Notes: generated by a model not told the origin, from the sequence alone. 40,132 bases of DNA from Planctomycetaceae bacterium (GCA_005778405.1 SXOA01000048.1:1-40132), one strand, 5' to 3'. Counted from the first letter of the stretch, positions 15,319 to 24,347 are shown. Numbers and translations are program-made.

Positions 15319-16578
15319 ATGAAGCCCGCCTCGACACTCTGGATGCTCTTGATCTTCGCGGCGGCCATGCATTGCCTGGTGGATTTGGTGGCGGGGTCGC
15401 TGAGTCCGCTTTGGCCGATGATGGAAGGGCACTTCCACCTGCAGCCGTGGCAGGGAGTGGCGCTGTTCTTTCTGTGGCAGATGACCACGTCGATCAGTCA
15501 ATTCTTTTTTGGAATGTGGGGAGACCGCTTCCATTCCCGCTGGCTGCTCTGGGTGGGGCCGCTGGCCGCAACGGTTTGTTTGGGAAGCATTGGGCTGACC
15601 CACTCGCCCATCATGTTGGCACAAATCCTGGTGATTAGCGGCTTGGGGATAGCCGCGTTTCATCCCGAAGGTGCGGCATTGGCGGGAAGCTGCGCGCCGG
15701 AGAACCGGAGCCGGGCGATGTCGATTTTTTCGATGGGGGGATTTATCGGGCAATCGATTGGGCCGTACCTGAGCGGGAAAACTGTGGAATGGCTGGGGAT
15801 GCCGGGCCTGGCATGGGGAATTCTCGGCGGCCTGTTCGCAATCTTGTTTCTCGCTCCCTTGGGATTCCGGGCCATGAGTGCCACAGCGATCGTTCCGAAA
15901 AAAGCAGCCGCTCCGCCAGTCCGGCTGCGGCAGCTCTTTCGCGGGCGGGAGTGGCCGGTGGCTCTGGTGCTGGTTGTCGGATCGCTGCGAATCATTGCGG
16001 CAGCGGGGGTGCCGATTCTGCTGAGCTTTCTGCTGAAAGCGCGGAGCCTGACCGAGGCGGACATTGGCTTCATGCAATCGGCCTTCATGTTTGGGATTGG
16101 CCTGGGAGGGCTGACCTGCGCCACTCTGATGCGGCGGCACCATGAGCGGGCCGTTTTGTGGCTTTGCCCGCTGCTGGTGACGCCGGTCCTTTTGGTCATT
16201 CCCTGGACAGTTGGGTGGGTTTTGGCCTGCCTGGCGGCTGTTTCGGGGCTGCTTCTGGGGATTTCGCTGCCGGTGCTCGTCAGCCGCGGCCAGGAATTGA
16301 TGCCCGACAGCCCCCGGATCGCCAGTTCCATCACGATGGGGGTGAGCTGGGGGCTCGGCGGCGGCGTGGTGTCCATCATTCTTTACATTTGCAAGAATGG
16401 GGGGCGTTTTGAGCCTGCTTTTGCGGCTTTTGCGGTGGCAACGTTGGCTTCGAGCGTGCTGTGCCGCTGGCTGCCGGAGACTAAGGGGCCCACCGGAGTT
16501 TCCGCGGCCGAGGACTCTGGCGATTCGCGGGTTGTTATCGACGCGGAAACTCCTCCCGACCCCGTTCCGATTCCATGA
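15319..16578 (+). CDS. MFS transporter, fosmidomycin-resistance (Fsr)-like
   Basis: A 419-aa major facilitator with about 12 hydrophobic segments. The first loop has GMWGDRFHSRW, the MFS motif-A position. FHPEGAALAG at about 115-124 is the signature seen in Fsr-type exporters, and a second-half HHER loop follows. The C-terminal 35 residues are hydrophilic and acidic. AAGG-like bases lie four to five before the ATG at 15319. Fsr relatives export fosmidomycin or small phosphonates and organic acids; the real cargo is unknown. It is 132 bases after the deacylase with a palindromic repeat between, so operon membership is uncertain. Confidence 0.85.
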   Translation: MKPASTLWMLLIFAAAMHCLVDLVAGSLSPLWPMMEGHFHLQPWQGVALFFLWQMTTSISQFFFGMWGDRFHSRWLLWVGPLAATVCLGSIGLTHSPIMLAQILVISGLGIAAFHPEGAALAGSCAPENRSRAMSIFSMGGFIGQSIGPYLSGKTVEWLGMPGLAWGILGGLFAILFLAPLGFRAMSATAIVPKKAAAPPVRLRQLFRGREWPVALVLVVGSLRIIAAAGVPILLSFLLKARSLTEADIGFMQSAFMFGIGLGGLTCATLMRRHHERAVLWLCPLLVTPVLLVIPWTVGWVLACLAAVSGLLLGISLPVLVSRGQELMPDSPRIASSITMGVSWGLGGGVVSIILYICKNGGRFEPAFAAFAVATLASSVLCRWLPETKGPTGVSAAEDSGDSRVVIDAETPPDPVPIP

Positions 16579-16655
16579 TTGAATCGCGCCGCGGCCTTGT
16601 TACTATGGTGTCTGACGGCAGCCGGAGACTCTCCCCTTTCCGCAGATAAAAAAGA

Positions 16656-16685
16656 TTGACTTTCCGCACTCCCATCCGGTACAGT
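16656..16685 (+). promoter_or_regulatory. Sigma70-type promoter for the PilM/PilN-like module
   Basis: TTGACT (16656-16661, 5 of 6) and TACAGT (16680-16685, 4 of 6) stand 18 bases apart. Transcription would start near 16692, about 130 bases before the first gene. This is the best promoter in the 243-base region between the transporter and the module. Confidence 0.55.
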
Positions 16686-16821
16686 GGAGAGGGAACAGAG
16701 AATCCGTCGGCTGCCGCTGCTATTCCGCACTTATCTTTAGTCTCTAGGTATTGCGGTGCCGAAGGGACGCACGTGAACGGTCAACAGGGGCCTGTAGCCA
16801 ACACGGGCGCGAGGAAAACTC

Positions 16822-19326
16822 ATGGCGAAAACCATTGGTGTTTGGGGGATTGATATTGGACGCTGCGCACTCAAAGCCCTTCGCTGCCGCTTGGACGGCG
16901 ATGCGGTAGTCGCAGACGGATTTGACTACATCGAGTATCCCAAGCTGCTCAGTCAACCGGAGGCCGACCCGGTCCAGCTCGTCAAAGAAGCGCTGGATCA
17001 GTTCCTTTCGCGCAACAGCGTGAAAGGGGACAAAGTGGCCGTCTCGGTCTCGGGCGAATCGGGTTTGGCCCGCTACTTCAAACCACCCCCCGTCGACGTC
17101 AAAAAAATCGCCGACATCGTCAAGTACGAAGCAAAGCAGCAGATTCCCTTCGCGCTGGAAGACGTCATCTGGGACTACCAGCGGATGGCCGGCGGGCAGG
17201 AAGTGGACGGCTTTGTGCTCGATTCGGAAATCGGCCTGTTCGCGATGAAGCGCGAAGCAGTGCAGAAGGCGTTGCAGCCGTATGACGTGGCGGCGATTGA
17301 GGTGGACATCATCCAGCTCTCGCCCATCTGCGTTTACAACTACATTTCGCACGACTATCTCAAGCCGTTGCCCGAAGGAGAGGAATACAACTCGGAAGCG
17401 CCGCCGCCGTCGACGGTGGTTCTGTCCATCGGCACCGACACGACCGATCTGGTCGTTACCAACGGCTACCGGGTCTGGCAGCGTAACATTCCGCTGGGTG
17501 GCAACCATTTCACGAAGCAGCTAAGTAAGGACATGAAGCTGACCTTCGCGAAGGCGGAGCACCTGAAGCGGAATCCCAAGACGGCTGACGATCCGAAGAC
17601 CATTTTCCAGGCGATGCGGCCGGTCTTCGGCGACCTGGTGACGGAAGTGCAGCGGTCCGTCGGATTCTTCCAGAGCCTCGACCGCAAGGCCAAAATCGGC
17701 AACGTGGTGATGCTCGGCAATACGGTCAAGCTCCCCGGCTTGTCGCAGTATCTTTCCAAGCACCTGGGCTACGACATCAAGGAAATCGATTCCTTCACCA
17801 AGCTCAGCGGCGCAAACGTGGTCACCTCGCCGTCGTTCAAGGACAACCTGCTTTCGTTTGCCACGTGCTACGGACTTTGCCTGCAAGCCTTGGGCAAGGC
17901 CAAGCTCAGCACCAATCTGCTGCCGCGGGAAATTGCCACCAAGCGGATGATCCGGGCCAAAAAGCCCTGGGCCATCGCGGCACTCGGCGCCGCGGTGTTG
18001 GCGTTTGGATTGAACTATGTGTTCAACTATCGCAATCTGGAAGCGGTCATTCCCGATCACACGGTGAACGACGTTACCTGGAAAGACGCGATTGCTGGTC
18101 CGGGCGGGGTCACTGAAGTCGGCGCGAAGAGCAGCTCGTTCAAAGCGGCGGACGAGGAAAAGACCAAGCAACTCACCAAGATGCGTGAGTTCAGCAACGA
18201 AGTGATGGGAACCGGCGATCGCAAGCTGCTGTGGATGGAGTTGCTGGTGGCACTCAACCAGTCGCTGCCGACCACTCCGGGACCCTTCGCCGGAAGAATT
18301 CCTACCTTCAAAGAGCTTCCCTTTGAAAAGCGGTATGAATTGCACTTGGACTACGTGGAGACTCAATATTTCCCCGTCGCGACGGGCCGCACGGGGCTAG
18401 GGGAATGGTGGACCGGCAGGGCCCAGGACTACGCCGCGCAAAAAGCCGCCGAAGCCGCTGCCGAGGCGGGATTGGCCGCTCCGGCAGCTGCGGCTGCGAA
18501 TCCCGCCAATGGAGCTGGTCCCGCGGCACCGGCCGCACCCGCTGCACCCGCCGCGCCCGCAAGTACACCAGGTGCCGCTCCGCCGGGGGCCAGTCCTCCG
18601 GGTGCGGCTGGCACGGGGGGTGGCGGCGCCGTCGTTGCGGTTCCGGCCGGCGGTCCGGCGGGGGCTGGCTGGGTGGTGGAAATCAAGGGGCACCATTACT
18701 TTTATGACAAAAACAATCCGCGGGCCGGCGGTCCCCAGCACGTCCGCAACACCATTATCAAGAACCTTCAGTCCAAACCCATCCAGTTGCCGGGAATCAC
18801 GGGCCAACTGGAGTGGTTCACTCCGCAGGAACTGGGCATTGGCTATGTCATGCTGGTGAGCGACGAGATTCCCCGGAAGGAACAGATCGTCAACCCGAAT
18901 GCCACTCAACCGGAGAAGAACACTGGCGGGTTCGGCGCCGGGGGGGGCGAAGGTGCCAAGGGGGCCAAGAAGGAGGAGAAAGTCGATCCCGACAACCCAC
19001 CCTACTTCGAGGCCATGCGCTACGACTTTACTCTCCAGTTTGTCTGGCAGGAAAAGACTATTCGCACCCGCCACGAGGAACGACTCAAAAAGATCGCAGC
19101 CGCGAACGCGGCCGCGGCAGCCGCTCCGGCCAATAATGCCAACGCAGCAGCGGCTCCCGTTGCGCCGGCAGCCAATCCGGCGAACACTCCGGCTCCGGCA
19201 CCCATGCCGGCTGCCGCGCCTATGGCACCGGCGGCTGCGCCGATGGCACCTGCTGCAGCGCCGATGACACCCGCGGCTGCGCCGATGGCTCCCGCCCCTG
19301 CACTTCCACCAGCCGCGAAAGGATAA
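16822..19326 (+). CDS. PilM-PilN-like fusion protein, inner-membrane platform component
   Basis: An 834-aa protein. Residues 1-360 form an actin/FtsA-like PilM domain: phosphate-1 loop GIDIGRCALKAL (9-20), phosphate-2 loop LSIGTDTTDLVV (201-212) and adenosine loop VVMLGNTVKLPGLS. Immediately after, STNLLPRE (363-370) is the NLLP motif that opens PilN proteins, followed by one membrane helix at about 381-402. In type IV pilus systems this NLLP tail binds PilM, so here the two partners are one chain. The exported part has a helical region, an Ala/Pro linker (541-615), a compact domain ending near RYDFTLQFVWQEK, and an AAPMAPA-repeat tail. AGGAAAA precedes the ATG. Two more membrane proteins follow in the operon. 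No pilin or motor gene is in view. Confidence 0.85.
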   Translation: MAKTIGVWGIDIGRCALKALRCRLDGDAVVADGFDYIEYPKLLSQPEADPVQLVKEALDQFLSRNSVKGDKVAVSVSGESGLARYFKPPPVDVKKIADIVKYEAKQQIPFALEDVIWDYQRMAGGQEVDGFVLDSEIGLFAMKREAVQKALQPYDVAAIEVDIIQLSPICVYNYISHDYLKPLPEGEEYNSEAPPPSTVVLSIGTDTTDLVVTNGYRVWQRNIPLGGNHFTKQLSKDMKLTFAKAEHLKRNPKTADDPKTIFQAMRPVFGDLVTEVQRSVGFFQSLDRKAKIGNVVMLGNTVKLPGLSQYLSKHLGYDIKEIDSFTKLSGANVVTSPSFKDNLLSFATCYGLCLQALGKAKLSTNLLPREIATKRMIRAKKPWAIAALGAAVLAFGLNYVFNYRNLEAVIPDHTVNDVTWKDAIAGPGGVTEVGAKSSSFKAADEEKTKQLTKMREFSNEVMGTGDRKLLWMELLVALNQSLPTTPGPFAGRIPTFKELPFEKRYELHLDYVETQYFPVATGRTGLGEWWTGRAQDYAAQKAAEAAAEAGLAAPAAAAANPANGAGPAAPAAPAAPAAPASTPGAAPPGASPPGAAGTGGGGAVVAVPAGGPAGAGWVVEIKGHHYFYDKNNPRAGGPQHVRNTIIKNLQSKPIQLPGITGQLEWFTPQELGIGYVMLVSDEIPRKEQIVNPNATQPEKNTGGFGAGGGEGAKGAKKEEKVDPDNPPYFEAMRYDFTLQFVWQEKTIRTRHEERLKKIAAANAAAAAAPANNANAAAAPVAPAANPANTPAPAPMPAAAPMAPAAAPMAPAAAPMTPAAAPMAPAPALPPAAKG

Positions 19327-19331
19327 CCGTC

Positions 19332-21134
19332 ATGGATAAGCTCAAAGAACAACTCGCGGTCGTCAAGGAACATTCGTTCTGGATTCTTTGTGGCGGCATT
19401 TTGCTGGTCAGCGTGGTCAGTTGGTACATGTCCACGAACCACTTGCAGCAACAGCAGAAGAAATACAAGGGAGAAATCGAAACGGCGGTCAGCACTCTCA
19501 ACGCCGTGAAGTCAACGCCGGACCATCCGAATGACAGCACGAACAAGGGCATGGATGGCGTGATGCAGAAGTTCGGTGAGGATGTCTATCAGGCTTGGAC
19601 GCAACTGGCGGCACATCAGGAGCAAGTATTTATTTGGGGAGGCATTTTCGGCACGGATGGGGAATTCCAAAAGGAAGTCCGCCCCTTGCGCCCGATTGAA
19701 ACAAAAGTTGACGAGGCCAGTACGGCGATCAATCTGGACAACCGCCGACTCTATCGCGATTACATCGACGACGAGATTCCCAAGCTGGCCGACATCATCC
19801 TGGCCAAGTGGCAGGTCGATGCCCAGTCTTTGGGCGGTGCCGGCGGTGCACCGGGCGCGGCGGGAGGAGCGGCAGGTGGCGCGCCAGGCGGAGGACTATC
19901 AGGTCCGATGGGGGGAATAGGACCGATGGGAGGTGGTGCCGGAATGCCGGGCATGCCCGGCGGGCAAGGATCGGCGGCCAAAGACGATGATCCCAACGTG
20001 GTTGTGATTTGGGATGAAGCCAACCAGAAAGAGATTACGCAAGTGCATTTCGGCATGGCGATGAACAGCAACGCCAGTCCTAGCACGCTGGAAGTGCTCT
20101 ACGCCCAAGAAGACCTGTGGGTTTTCCAAAATCTGATGGGCATCGTCAAAGCTACCAACGGGGACGCCACCCGCAAGCACGAGGCCGCCATCAAGTACAT
20201 TCAGTATCTTCGCATTGGCCGTTCTGCTGGTGACGTCGCCGGTCAAGTCATCATGGCTGGCAAAGCCAATTCCGGCTCCAACAACATGATGGAAGGGGGC
20301 GGCGCGGCCCCCGGTGGTGCGGCGGGCATGATGGGGGCGGGCGGAATGGGAGCAGGAGATGCCGCCGGCATGATGGGGGCCGGAGGCATGGGTCCAGCTG
20401 CAGGAGGCCCAGGAATGCCTGCCGGGGGCGCTGCGGGTGCCGGGGGAGCTGGCGCACAGGTCGCGACGACCGCTGCCAGCGATCGCTATGTGGATTTGAG
20501 CTATGCGTCCATCAAGGACATTAACCGTTTGCGAAACGCCTTGAAGGGATCCTCTTCCAAAACCGAAGATATGCTGCTGGCGGTGGCCAAGCGTATGCCG
20601 GTGCGTATGCAATTCACCATGGATCAGCGCAAGCTGACCACGCTACTGGCCGAGTGCGGCAATTCCAAGCTGCCTGTCGAAGTTCGCCAGGTCCGCATCA
20701 ACCGCGGCACTGCCAGTTCCCTGGGTGGCGGCGGGGGCATGGCGGGAGGTGGCGGAGGCATGATGGGTGGCGCGGGGGGCATGATGGGCGGCGCCGCGGG
20801 TGGTGGAATGATGCCTGGCGCGCCTGCCGGTGGCGGCGAAGGTGGCGGCACGGGCGGAATGATGGGAATGGGAGGAATGATGGGCGGGGCCGGTGGCGGC
20901 TCGCGGCCTGCTACCGGCATTGCTTCGTCCAAAGAAGATCCCAACGAAATCTCGGTGGAGATCTACGGGATTGTGTATATTTATAATCCGCCGGAACGCA
21001 AGCTACTGGGTCTTACCGACCCGGTTGTCCCTGTTCCGCCAGCGACCGTGCCAGGTCCGGTGACAACGCCCACTGGTACCGCGCCGGCAGCTCCGACACC
21101 TCCCGTCAATGCGGGAGCCGCCACGGGGCGATAG
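19332..21134 (+). CDS. Single-pass membrane protein with Gly/Met-rich tracts, PilO-like
   Basis: A 600-aa protein with a short cytoplasmic start, one membrane helix (about 15-34) and a coiled-coil-prone stretch to about 60, as in PilO/PilN proteins. Three Gly/Ala/Met tracts (about 167-214, 317-375 and 464-524) interrupt folded regions. VRMQFTMDQRKLTTLLAE (423-440) and EVRQVRINRG, then VEIYGIVYIYNPP (541-553), look like strands and helix of a ferredoxin-like PilO-type domain split by a low-complexity insert. The PilO assignment rests on topology and position and is inferred. It starts six bases after the fusion gene stop, with AAAGGA spanning that stop, so the two are tightly cotranslated. Confidence 0.75.
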   Translation: MDKLKEQLAVVKEHSFWILCGGILLVSVVSWYMSTNHLQQQQKKYKGEIETAVSTLNAVKSTPDHPNDSTNKGMDGVMQKFGEDVYQAWTQLAAHQEQVFIWGGIFGTDGEFQKEVRPLRPIETKVDEASTAINLDNRRLYRDYIDDEIPKLADIILAKWQVDAQSLGGAGGAPGAAGGAAGGAPGGGLSGPMGGIGPMGGGAGMPGMPGGQGSAAKDDDPNVVVIWDEANQKEITQVHFGMAMNSNASPSTLEVLYAQEDLWVFQNLMGIVKATNGDATRKHEAAIKYIQYLRIGRSAGDVAGQVIMAGKANSGSNNMMEGGGAAPGGAAGMMGAGGMGAGDAAGMMGAGGMGPAAGGPGMPAGGAAGAGGAGAQVATTAASDRYVDLSYASIKDINRLRNALKGSSSKTEDMLLAVAKRMPVRMQFTMDQRKLTTLLAECGNSKLPVEVRQVRINRGTASSLGGGGGMAGGGGGMMGGAGGMMGGAAGGGMMPGAPAGGGEGGGTGGMMGMGGMMGGAGGGSRPATGIASSKEDPNEISVEIYGIVYIYNPPERKLLGLTDPVVPVPPATVPGPVTTPTGTAPAAPTPPVNAGAATGR

Positions 21135-21262
21135 AACAAAATGAGGATGGGCTTTCGAGCCTGTCCGCGCGACAACCTAATCAGGTTGGAGGGAGTCGAG
21201 TCGATATCGGTTGAACAATTCGGTCCAGACGGGGCGCATAGGTTGGAATTAAGGAGCGCATG

Positions 21263-23698
21263 ATGAAAAAGTTGAAACTCAACTTCGGCGACGGTGGCAT
21301 TCAGGGCTGGCTCATCCGGCACGTGGAGAAATTCGTGCTCGTGGTATTTGCCGGCGTCATGGTCTGGTTTGTCATTTCCGGCTCGCGGCTGGAAGGGATC
21401 AAAACGGGCCAGTCCCCGGATGTGCTGAAAAAAGACGCCCTAAGCGCGGTGACCATGGTCAACGAGGACCGTTGGGCTAAAGTCAAGGACCAGGAGACCC
21501 GGCGTTTTGAATCCAACGTCAAAGGGAAGGTGGATGGTATCATCGCCACCGTAGCCGATAAGAGCAAATATCCGGTGACTAAAAGTTGGGACGAGCCCCT
21601 GACCGCCAAGCTCAAGGAGCGCAGCGACCCTCGGATCCTCCCTCCTTCCGGCCTCAAAGTGGTGACCATTTACGGCCCCTTTTCCCTCATTCCCGATGCC
21701 TCGGATGTCGATCCGCTGGAAAAGGTCATCTTGGAAGAGGAAGAAGCAGATCCCAAAAAGCCCAAGAAGCCCCCGGTCAAAAAGCCGCCCAAGAAGCCCG
21801 CTGGAATGCCAGGAATGGCCGGAATGGCCGGAATGCCGGGGATGCCAGGGATGCCAGGGATGGCTGGTGGCGGAGAAAAGGGAAAAGGTAAAGGCAAGAG
21901 CAAAGGACCGGAGATGCCCGGAATGGCAGGGATGGCCGGCATGCCAGGAATGCCAGGCATGGGGGAGGACGGCGATGAGGCGCAAGGGGGGATGCCCGGC
22001 ATGGGTGGCATGCCCGGAATGCCGGGTATGGGTGGCGCGGGTGGCAAATCGGGCGACGCCCAAATCATTGGCTTTCGTCCCCCTCCTTCTTCCACGATTC
22101 GAATTCAGGCAGCCAACGTTGTGATGGCGGTAGTTCCCTTTGAAAAACAAACGGAGGAATTTGATGCCAAGCTGAAGGATTCACTCGATTATGACTTGGG
22201 CCGCGACAAGCCGCACTATCTGTATTTCGCGGTTCAGCGGGTGGATGTGACGGCTGATCCGGACGCTGATCCGGCTACGCTGGCCGAGGACGCTTGGAAG
22301 TCGCTCAGCGTGGCGGCGTCTTTGGAATCCATGAAGACCTGGAACGGCTTCCCGCGCGACCTGATGGACCCGGCCTATTTGATGCCACTCTATCCGCGCG
22401 CGACGGCAGAGCAGCCGCAGCCCCCGGGACTGACCCAGCCCTTGCCGCCGTTTGTGCAGCGGGACTTGTATGCCGCGATGACCCATCCGGATATTCCCTT
22501 GCTGGCCACGGCGATCGCGGCTCCCGTAATGCCGGGCGCGCGCCGTCCCAAAGCGGGTGATCCAGCCGCTGCTCCTGAGGATGAGATTCCGACCGGTGGC
22601 ACGGGAGTTCCTGGTGCCATGGGTGGCATGCCGGGAATGGCCGGTGGACCGGGAGGCATGCCCGGAATGGCTGGCGGCGGACCGGCGGGGATGCCCGGGA
22701 TGCCCGGAATGGCAGGCGGACCTGCCGGTGGACCGGCGGGAATGCCGGGCATGGAGGGTGGTGGCATGCCGGGGATGCCCGGGATGCCTGGTATGCCGGG
22801 AATGCCCGGCGGAGCATATGGGGCTACCGGTCAGGAAGCCTTAGTCAAATACAAGTTGGTCCGCTTTATCGATCAGAATCTGGAGAAGGGGAAGAAGTAC
22901 CGTTACCGGGTCAAGGTCTTCGTGGAAGACCCCAACTATCCGTCGGACCTTTACGCAACTCCTTCACTGGCTGGCTTGGACGACAAAGCGCGGACACGCG
23001 TGCGGGCGCTGGAAGCTAAGGACGCCAAGAGCGGCAAAGCGAAGTCAGTCTACCTCACTTCGCAGTGGAGCCCGTCCAGCGAAGTGGCCGCGATGCCACC
23101 CGCCGAATGGTTCTTCGCGGGGAGCGTGGTGCCGGAATCGTATGGTTCGGTCGACGGAAAGAAATTACCCAATTTCAGCCGTCCCTTTGCGGGGAAGGCA
23201 CTCGTGGTTGTGCAGGACGACAAGAAGGCCGTGGACGTCCCTGCCAAATGGGAACTGTTCAAAGGCTCCGCGATTAACTTCACTTTGCCAGAAGTGACCG
23301 TCATTCACCCGGCGCTCGGGGAAAAACGGACAATCGAGAATTATTCCTATCAAACCAACGCGGTGGTAGCTGACATGCGCGGCGGGGAGGAAATTCCGCT
23401 GGTGACGGGCGCCCACACCTCGGCGCTGAAGGCCCCTGGAGAGTTTCTGTTCGTGGATTCCGCCGGCAATATGCACGTGCGGGATGAAGTGGACGACATC
23501 GAGCACTTTCATCGCTTCATTGGCCCGGAAGAAGATCCCGACGCGGATAAGCAGAAGCCCGGAGACGGTGGTGGGCCCCCAGGTTTTGACGGGATGATGC
23601 CGGGAGGTGGAATGCCCGGAATACCCGGTGGCGGAGGGATGCCGGGAATCCCCGGCGGCGGAGGCATTCCAGGGGGAGCAGGGGGGAAGAAGCGCTAG
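21263..23698 (+). CDS. Single-pass membrane protein with long GMPGM-repeat tracts, unknown function
   Basis: An 811-aa protein. Two ATGs stand in tandem; the one at 21263 is six bases after AAGGAG and is preferred over 21260. One membrane helix lies at about 24-40; the rest is predicted periplasmic. A Lys/Pro stretch (165-180) leads into GMPGMAGMAGMPGM-type repeats (about 181-260), again at about 446-518, and a Gly/Pro/Met/Ile tail (about 770-809). Between them are folded regions, including HYLYFAVQRVDV and a segment YRYRVKVFVEDPNYP (548-562) that looks like a beta-sandwich. No named family is recognised. Position third in the PilM/PilN-like operon and shared low-complexity style suggest one complex. 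A strong terminator follows. Confidence 0.75.
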   Translation: MKKLKLNFGDGGIQGWLIRHVEKFVLVVFAGVMVWFVISGSRLEGIKTGQSPDVLKKDALSAVTMVNEDRWAKVKDQETRRFESNVKGKVDGIIATVADKSKYPVTKSWDEPLTAKLKERSDPRILPPSGLKVVTIYGPFSLIPDASDVDPLEKVILEEEEADPKKPKKPPVKKPPKKPAGMPGMAGMAGMPGMPGMPGMAGGGEKGKGKGKSKGPEMPGMAGMAGMPGMPGMGEDGDEAQGGMPGMGGMPGMPGMGGAGGKSGDAQIIGFRPPPSSTIRIQAANVVMAVVPFEKQTEEFDAKLKDSLDYDLGRDKPHYLYFAVQRVDVTADPDADPATLAEDAWKSLSVAASLESMKTWNGFPRDLMDPAYLMPLYPRATAEQPQPPGLTQPLPPFVQRDLYAAMTHPDIPLLATAIAAPVMPGARRPKAGDPAAAPEDEIPTGGTGVPGAMGGMPGMAGGPGGMPGMAGGGPAGMPGMPGMAGGPAGGPAGMPGMEGGGMPGMPGMPGMPGMPGGAYGATGQEALVKYKLVRFIDQNLEKGKKYRYRVKVFVEDPNYPSDLYATPSLAGLDDKARTRVRALEAKDAKSGKAKSVYLTSQWSPSSEVAAMPPAEWFFAGSVVPESYGSVDGKKLPNFSRPFAGKALVVVQDDKKAVDVPAKWELFKGSAINFTLPEVTVIHPALGEKRTIENYSYQTNAVVADMRGGEEIPLVTGAHTSALKAPGEFLFVDSAGNMHVRDEVDDIEHFHRFIGPEEDPDADKQKPGDGGGPPGFDGMMPGGGMPGIPGGGGMPGIPGGGGIPGGAGGKKR
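21808..22040 (+). repeat. Tandem GGAATGCCN-type coding repeat, tract 1
   Basis: Near-perfect 6- and 9-base units (GGAATGCC, GGGATGCC, GGCATGCC and related) encode Gly-Met-Pro/Ala-Gly-Met strings, broken once by a Lys/Gly-rich spacer. Such arrays can slip during replication and change protein length. Confidence 0.7.
22612..22815 (+). repeat. Tandem GGAATGCCN-type coding repeat, tract 2
   Basis: Second array of the same unit types in the same gene, encoding Gly-Met-Pro-Gly-Met and Gly-Gly-Pro-Ala-Gly strings. Many units contain the palindrome GGCATGCC or CCGGG. Confidence 0.7.
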
Positions 23699-23726
23699 CA
23701 GAACTTCGTGAACTCGCGATTCAAAG

Positions 23727-23759
23727 TCGCCGCCTCCCTCGGAAGGCGGCGATTTTTTT
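23727..23759 (+). terminator. Rho-independent terminator of the PilM/PilN-like operon
   Basis: TCGCCGCCT (23727-23735) pairs perfectly with AGGCGGCGA (23744-23752) around an eight-base loop and is followed by seven T. It is 28 bases past the stop of the third gene and separates the operon from the convergent apt gene. Confidence 0.9.
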
Positions 23760-23780
23760 GTCGATGCGGGGTTTTGGCTA

Positions 23781-24311
23781 CTAATACTGGATCACGCTGA
23801 ACACTCCGTGCGGAGCCACCGCTTGGGCGCCTCCCAGCGCGGTCAGCTCGATGGCGAACGCGCAGCCGATGATGTGAGCGCCGCACATGTCCAAAAGTTT
23901 GCAGCATGCGCCCACGGTCCCTCCCGTGGCCAAGAGGTCATCCACCACCAGTACCTTCTGGCCGGGGTTCACGCCGTCCACGTGCATCTCCAGCCGATCC
24001 GTGCCGTACTCCAGCTCGTAACTGTGGCTGTGCCGCACGGACGGCAGCTTGCCCGGCTTGCGAACGGGGACAAAGCCGGCCCCGAGCTCCACGGCAAGCG
24101 GTGCGGCGAAAATGAAGCCGCGAGCCTCGGCGGCGACAATGACGTCGAGCTTTGCACCCCGATACGGCGCGGCCAGGCGGCGGATGATCTCGCGGAAGGC
24201 CTCGGGCGCAGCGAGCAAGGGAGTGATGTCACGGAACAGAATTCCCGGCTTGGGAAAATCGGGGATGTCCCGAATGTATTTTTTCAAATCCAGGGCTGCT
24301 TCACCGCTCAT
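23781..24311 (-). CDS. apt: Adenine phosphoribosyltransferase
   Basis: Apt salvages adenine with PRPP to AMP in the cytoplasm. The 176-aa length is normal. Visible motifs are IPDFPKPGILFRDITPLL near the N-terminus (17-33), the flexible-loop VPVRKPGKLP, and the PRPP-binding VLVVDDLLATGGT at 120-132. The ATG at 24311 follows a GGAG ribosome binding site. It is convergent with the membrane module and divergent from the MoxR-type gene. No anomaly is seen. Confidence 0.96.
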   Translation of the reverse strand: MSGEAALDLKKYIRDIPDFPKPGILFRDITPLLAAPEAFREIIRRLAAPYRGAKLDVIVAAEARGFIFAAPLAVELGAGFVPVRKPGKLPSVRHSHSYELEYGTDRLEMHVDGVNPGQKVLVVDDLLATGGTVGACCKLLDMCGAHIIGCAFAIELTALGGAQAVAPHGVFSVIQY

Positions 24312-24347
24312 GGGGCTCTCCGGCGCAAGGGGACGATCTCAGCAGCG

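Noticed and set aside
14707..16143. 478-codon minus-strand frame opposite the deacylase and transporter genes
   Set aside because: It crosses two real genes and the palindromic repeat, and its low-complexity Pro/Gln/Arg composition marks it as a shadow.
21808..23690. Tandem repeats as a possible CRISPR-like or minisatellite array
   Set aside because: Units are 6-9 bases, in frame, and encode Gly-Met-Pro strings with no spacers. This is coding low complexity.
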